Shown in pieces: positions 63,302-64,000 of a DNA stretch of 64,000 nt. The translations under genes and the position numbers were made by a program. Source of the DNA: Gnetum montanum (taxonomy: Eukaryota; Streptophyta; Gnetopsida; Gnetales; Gnetaceae). Each line of letters begins with the position of its first letter. Within the stretch, counting starts at the first letter, position 1. The stretch covers positions 790,753 to 854,752 of the forward strand of contig MNCI01005936.1 of assembly GCA_015680685.1 (NCBI GenBank), written 5' to 3'. The notes beneath the pieces are model-generated. The model was not told the DNA's origin and did no database searches. It saw nothing but the letters and a program-made list of their open reading frames with translations.

Positions 63302-64000
63302 TGATGAGTGGCGAGGTACCCCTACACTCAACCATACGAAACGAGCGTCGCACGCGCGATCCGGTCGAACTCCGCAGATGGACTAGTTGTGGTATCTAGA
63401 TAGTTAGCCTTAGGTCGCAGTTCGCTGTCTTCCCATCTAGACTAGTTTTGCATATGTCACGTATGGTTTAGTCTAGATGAGGTGTATGATGTGTTCCAAT
63501 TCTATTGCTACTCCTGATGGCAGTGGAAAATAATATTTAACTAAATCTAAGCTAAGAGGAAAAGGGTAAGAAAATCTAATCTAGCCTAAGTGCGACGAGC
63601 AACCGATTCCTTGATCAACCGTACACATCTTGGACTTCGTGCACGACTGCCACTGGGACTACCAAGCATAGGCCTAGGTACGCCACTGGGATTACCAAGC
63701 GCAGACCCCAAATACGCCACTGGGTTACCAAGCGTAGATCCCCCTAGCTACACCACTGGGCTACCAAGCAGTCACACTTAAATGCTCGTAATCAAGTCGA
63801 ACTCGTTCCGCTTCTAGGAGTTTAAGGGTTGAGAGACTAATCGCGATAAGTAACCGATTCCTTAACTAGCCGTACACACCCGTAGATGCTCGTAGTCAAG
63901 TCGTACTTACACCGTGCTATGAAAGCAATAAATAACATGAAATAAATAACAATAAATAAACTAAGTGAATGCTGCAATGATGAAGTAATCTCGATCTTTA
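63302..64000 (-). mobile_element. LTR I, D-type, runs off the window
   Basis: Starts TGATGAGTGGCGAGG and follows D's LTR in reverse to 'gaagtaatctcgatcttta'. It keeps many CpG-containing words that are decayed in D and H ('cgagcgtcgcacgcgcgatccgg'), so it looks young. The sequence on its left is not gypsy leader, so in this orientation 63302 is either the inner edge of an element truncated there or a solo LTR. Confidence 0.85.
63640..63772. repeat. About 34-36-bp repeats in LTR I
   Basis: Four units of the form CACTGGGATTACCAAGCG plus filler. D has fewer units, so this is a local expansion. Confidence 0.7.

Noticed and set aside
63590-63781. 63-codon frame with repeated GLPS-DP units
   Set aside because: Produced by the 34-36-bp repeat in LTR I; not conserved in D.
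1-64000. Host genes, tRNA or rRNA genes, or a plastid insertion
   Set aside because: No conserved non-transposon frame, no exon-like blocks with recognisable protein, and no tRNA-like folds were recognised by eye.

Overview
This window reads as a plant nuclear chromosome from a repeat-rich, probably large genome. I see no host gene, no tRNA or rRNA gene and no bacterial feature. Almost everything is LTR retrotransposon of the Ty3/gypsy superfamily, decayed to different degrees. The polyprotein style (DLGSSVNL protease, FMDDFS reverse transcriptase, DFMG integrase, primer-binding sites of TTGG-TGTCGTTG type) resembles the Athila/Tat branch of plant Ty3/gypsy. I cannot name the species. Most stops inside old frames are TAG, TAA or TGA where a sister copy has CAG, CAA or CGA, as expected from methylated-cytosine decay.

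The main structure is a nest that can be worked out base by base. Element A (plus strand) runs 1779-48983 between CTTTT target duplications. Its 5' LTR is split by element B (minus strand, 2342-29370, duplication CACAT/CACGT). B is split between protease and reverse transcriptase by element C (minus strand, 8065-25165, duplication TTATT/CTATT). A's 3' LTR is split by element D (plus strand, 41661-48386, perfect ACGAG duplication). A therefore has complete relatives inside both of its LTRs. Insertion order is A first, then B and D, with C after B.

Left of the nest, element F (minus) is cut by the window edge (gag N-terminus 1-463, LTR 591-1363), followed by a possible LINE scrap (1478-1665). 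Right of it lie LTR G with an ORF3 tail (minus, 49024-50775), a truncated D-type LTR H (50776-51211), a full-length E element (plus, 51741-61624, same family as B), an unassigned integrase-like fragment (61872-62582, minus) and a D-type LTR I running off the window (63302-64000).

A, B and E are autonomous-type elements (gag, protease, RT, RNase H, integrase) with a long 3' region. In A that region holds a third open frame (ORF3, 38260-41190) with a domain like the 'putative plant transposon protein' family, a coiled coil and a C-terminal block shared with G. D keeps gag and an ORF3 stub but has no pol. C is a different, gag-protease-only family arranged LTR-internal-LTR-internal-LTR; it could only have moved with enzymes supplied by others.

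The signals most worth a second look are in the 3' region of the A/B/E/D group: a hairpin whose arms covary between elements, a repeated polypurine-like motif (TTAGTYRTGGGGG) at up to three sites per element, and a branch-point plus AG acceptor abutting the ORF3 ATG. Together they suggest a dedicated expression route for ORF3.
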